16,040 bases of DNA, from NCBI GenBank assembly GCA_902494945.1, contig CABUVF010000031.1, forward strand, positions 1 through 16,040, given 5' to 3'. Positions 14,420 through 16,040 of this stretch are shown piece after piece. The position numbers were made by a program, and so were the translations under genes. The stretch comes from an uncultured Collinsella sp. (GTDB lineage: Bacteria > Actinomycetota > Coriobacteriia > Coriobacteriales > Coriobacteriaceae). Every line of letters begins with the position of its first letter. The stretch's first letter is position 1. Under the pieces are notes generated by a model, which searched no databases, was not told the DNA's origin, and saw nothing but the letters and a program-made list of their open reading frames with translations.

Positions 14420-15040
14420 TTATTTGCGAGGCGTCAGCGACGTAAAGAGTCCGTGTTGGTTGCAGTAAAGATATATCCTGCCGCGCCCGGTAATATGGAA
14501 GCGTGGCTGCACCGATTGCTCTGGATAGAGCTTCTTAAAGCAGATGCCATCCATAGTCGCATATGCCACAAAGCTAATGTAGTGATCCTTGGTCATGGGA
14601 TGATCGAGCGTGACGTACCAATCGTCCTCGATGCGCTCGATGGAAAAGGCGTGGTCCGCGTCCGGCTCTTCGGCCTCCTGGGGAAACATCGTGGAGCCAC
14701 AGCAGCTAAAGCTGCCTTCTCCGAGCGCGTGCACAACGTTTCCGCAGATAGGGCAAACGTAAAAGACGCCTTTGAGCATATTGCCTGCACGGTTGGCGTT
14801 GGCCCGAATGTCACCAGCCAAAAGCTCAGCCACGCTTATGCCGAGTCTCTGGGCCAAAGGCCCAACGAGGGAAATGTCGGGAAGGCCGCGGCCGGATTCC
14901 CACTTGCTGACGGCTTTATCGGTCACGCCAAGGCTTTCCGCCAGGGCGCGCTGGGTGAGGCCGCGCTCTTCGCGCAGCCGCTTGATGACATGCGCTGCCA
15001 AAAAAGTATGGGAAGCATTGGTTTGCCGTGTCTGGTTCAT
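14420..15040 (-). CDS. XRE-type HTH fused to a complete desulfoferrodoxin (class I superoxide reductase-like)
   Basis: This is a 206-aa fusion. Residues about 13-75 are a Cro/C1-type HTH (VIKRLREERGLTQRALAESL, then GVTDKAVSKWESGRGLPDIS). Residues about 92-206 match desulfoferrodoxin. CPIC (96, 99) and CC (113, 114) give the rubredoxin-like Fe(Cys)4 centre. His130, His147 (HPM), His153 (HYI), Cys193 and His196 (YCNQHG) give the Fe(His)4Cys superoxide reductase site, with family-like spacing. The usual Glu-Lys before the first active-site His is Ala-Asp here, so catalysis may be reduced. I infer a cytoplasmic regulator sensing superoxide, oxygen or redox state through iron. I chose the Met of MNQTRQ because the HTH begins soon after; the ribosome-binding site is weak. 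A palindrome at its promoter suggests autoregulation. Confidence 0.88.
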   Translation of the reverse strand: MNQTRQTNASHTFLAAHVIKRLREERGLTQRALAESLGVTDKAVSKWESGRGLPDISLVGPLAQRLGISVAELLAGDIRANANRAGNMLKGVFYVCPICGNVVHALGEGSFSCCGSTMFPQEAEEPDADHAFSIERIEDDWYVTLDHPMTKDHYISFVAYATMDGICFKKLYPEQSVQPRFHITGRGRIYLYCNQHGLFTSLTPRK

Positions 15041-15071
15041 GGGCTGTCCAATCAAATTGAAGAAATGGAGT

Positions 15072-15081
15072 GAACCGGTTC
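15072..15081. promoter_or_regulatory. GAACCGGTTC palindrome at the HTH-desulfoferrodoxin transcription start
   Basis: This is a perfect 10-bp palindrome placed at the expected start of transcription, 11 nt upstream of which (on the - strand) the GATACT -10 box begins. Dimeric XRE-type proteins usually bind such symmetric sites, so this is the leading candidate for an autoregulatory operator. Confidence 0.45.
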
Positions 15082-15088
15082 GACAGTC

Positions 15089-15117
15089 AGTATCCATTTG
15101 AAGGCCAGGCTCGACAA
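15089..15117 (-). promoter_or_regulatory. Promoter of the HTH-desulfoferrodoxin gene
   Basis: On the - strand, TTGTCG (15112-15117) and GATACT (15089-15094) are 17 nt apart, each matching consensus at 4 of 6 positions. The predicted start is near 15082, about 42 nt before the ATG. A further small inverted repeat, TACGC/GCGTA (15120-15130), lies just upstream of the -35. Confidence 0.5.
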
Positions 15118-15146
15118 CCTACGCTGCGTAGACATGCGCCAATCGA

Positions 15147-15169
15147 ACGAGCGCGGATTTTTGGACGCT
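15147..15169 (+). repeat. Direct repeat copy 2 (ACGAGCGCGGATTTT type)
   Basis: This matches 14279-14301 at 21 of 23 positions in the same orientation. Here the unit also contains a short inverted pair, GAGCG and CGCTC. Together with copy 1 it brackets about 870 bp holding the palindrome and the HTH-desulfoferrodoxin gene. Confidence 0.6.
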
Positions 15170-15173
15170 CATC

Positions 15174-15238
15174 CTGAGTAGTCATTTAAGAACGCCCCAA
15201 TGACTACTCATTTATGTCTGTCCCCAATGACTACCAAG
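15174..15238. repeat. Inverted and tandem AATGACTAC repeats (REP-like)
   Basis: GAGTAGTCATT (15175-15185) pairs perfectly with AATGACTACTC (15199-15209). The right arm's CCCCAATGACTAC then recurs in tandem at 15222-15234, where it leads into element E2. Before E1 a related pair of TGTCCCCAA/CGTCCCCAA boxes occurs at about 6224 and 6250. Motifs of the ATGACTAC and TCCCCAA type are common in Coriobacteriia intergenic repeats. Confidence 0.6.
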
Positions 15239-15408
15239 GCAACGCCGATGTTTTGGCAACGACAGCGAAAACCCGCCAGAGCGAGCAAGGTGCCTTGAAA
15301 CGAGGCGGCATTGATCTTTCGATCATGCCGCCGAAGTTGAAAGGCAGATTGCCGCTCTGGCGGGTTTGCAGCGTCGAGCCGTTACGCGGGTTGGTAAACC
15401 CGCGTAAC
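15225..15408. other. Structured element E2 (second copy of the two-hairpin repeat)
   Basis: This is a homologue of E1. The 5' box at 15225-15247 matches E1 at 22 of 23 bases. The long hairpin has a perfect 15-bp outer stem (15269-15283 with 15353-15367), a middle stem TGCCTT (15291-15296) with AAGGCA (15341-15346), an inner stem GGCGGCAT (15304-15311) with ATGCCGCC (15325-15332), one bulged T, and cap GATC-TTTC-GATC. The linker 15368-15385 matches E1 at 16 of 18 positions. The last hairpin is GTTACGCGGGTT (15381-15392) with 15397-15408, and its loop is again GGTA. It ends on the first base of the pyrE stop codon. Stem bases differ from E1 but pairing is kept. Confidence 0.78.
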
Positions 15409-16040
15409 TACTCCCGAGCTCCGTACTGCTCGTAGTAGGCGTCGATAGCGGCCTTGAGCTCGTCATCGATGACGACCTTGCCGTCGATCTCGTGGTTGTA
15501 GAGGGTCTCGACGACCTCGGCCATGGAGACGATGCTCGCGACGGGGAAACCGTACTTGGCCTCGATCTCCTTCTGCGCGGTGGTCACGCCACCCTTGCCG
15601 ACCTCCATGCGGTTGAGGGAAACGATAAGGCCCTTGATCTCGACATCGGCAGCAGCCTTGACCTTGGGGTAGGTCTCGTCGATGGACTTGCCGGAGGTGG
15701 TGACATCCTCGACCATAATCACGCGGTCGCCGTCCTGGGGCTCATAGCCCAAAAGGTTGCCCTTGTCGGCACCGTGGTCCTTGGCCTCCTTGCGGTCACA
15801 GCAGTACTTGACCTCCTTGCCGTACAGCTCGTGGTAGGCAATTGCGGTCACGACGGCCAGCGGAATGCCCTTGTAGGCCGGTCCAAACAGCACGTCGAAG
15901 TCGTCGCCAAAGTTATCGTGAATGGCCTGGGCGTAATACTCGCCCAGCTTCTTGAGCTGATAGCCCGTCACGTAAGCGCCGGCGTTCATAAAGAACGGGG
16001 ACTGACGGCCGCTCTTGAGCGTAAAGCTGCCGAACTTAAG
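15408..16040 (-). CDS. pyrE: Orotate phosphoribosyltransferase PyrE, N-terminus beyond the window
   Basis: PyrE joins orotate to PRPP to form orotidine-5'-phosphate in pyrimidine synthesis. The visible 210 residues run off the right edge, where the frame stays open and reads KFGSFTLKSGRQSPFF, typical of the PyrE N-terminus. FGPAYKGIPLA, the flexible loop region RKEAKDHGADKGNLLG and the PRPP-binding motif VIMVEDVTTSGKSIDE are all present. The internal Met of MNAGAY is not the start. Only a short N-terminal part is missing. The stop codon directly abuts the last hairpin of element E2, which could form the 3' end of its transcript. No other pyrimidine gene is visible. Confidence 0.94.
   Translation of the reverse strand, partial: LKFGSFTLKSGRQSPFFMNAGAYVTGYQLKKLGEYYAQAIHDNFGDDFDVLFGPAYKGIPLAVVTAIAYHELYGKEVKYCCDRKEAKDHGADKGNLLGYEPQDGDRVIMVEDVTTSGKSIDETYPKVKAAADVEIKGLIVSLNRMEVGKGGVTTAQKEIEAKYGFPVASIVSMAEVVETLYNHEIDGKVVIDDELKAAIDAYYEQYGARE

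Overview
This window is GC-rich, gene-dense bacterial chromosome. The gene content is a HypF/C/D/E hydrogenase-maturation set, a stand-alone PTS IIA protein, a 6-phospho-beta-glucosidase, a desulfoferrodoxin-type protein and many palindromic intergenic repeats. Together these suggest an anaerobic gut actinobacterium of the Coriobacteriia, most likely Collinsella or a close relative. That assignment is an inference from gene content and composition, because no rRNA or other marker gene is present.

Layout. Positions 1-168 hold small hairpins and a 30-bp inverted repeat carrying a GGGACAGGTTT box. Positions 169-5203 are hypF, hypC, hypD and hypE on the + strand, which make and load the CN ligands of [NiFe]-hydrogenase. 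A Gph-like HAD phosphatase follows (5309-5977). Positions 5978-6470 have no gene but hold an array of six alternating hairpin units and a large structured element (E1). The next four genes are on the - strand: a lipoprotein (6471-7028), a PTS EIIA protein (7264-7800, with a clear promoter and terminator), a GH1 6-phospho-beta-glucosidase (7941-9389) and an AraC-type regulator (9557-10549). Diverging from araC on the + strand are an 863-aa glycoside-hydrolase-like protein (10664-13255) and an RpiR/MurR regulator (13422-14276). A - strand gene (14420-15040) encodes an HTH domain fused to a complete two-iron desulfoferrodoxin. A second structured element (E2, 15225-15408) abuts the stop codon of pyrE, which runs off the right edge.

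How the parts fit. The hyp genes serve hydrogenase maturation, but no hydrogenase structural gene and no hypA or hypB is visible here. The middle block is a carbohydrate-use region: phosphorylated beta-glucosides entering through a PTS would be cut by the GH1 enzyme, while the AraC and RpiR regulators flank a second, unclassified glycosidase.

The two most interesting items are these. (1) The HTH-desulfoferrodoxin fusion keeps all nine iron ligands but has lost the usual Glu-Lys pair before the first active-site His, which suggests a redox or superoxide sensor. (2) E1 and E2 are two copies of the same multi-hairpin element. Their stem sequences differ but keep pairing, while a 23-nt 5' box, an 18-nt linker and a GGTA tetraloop are conserved, so this is a strong candidate for a structured RNA or a non-autonomous mobile element.
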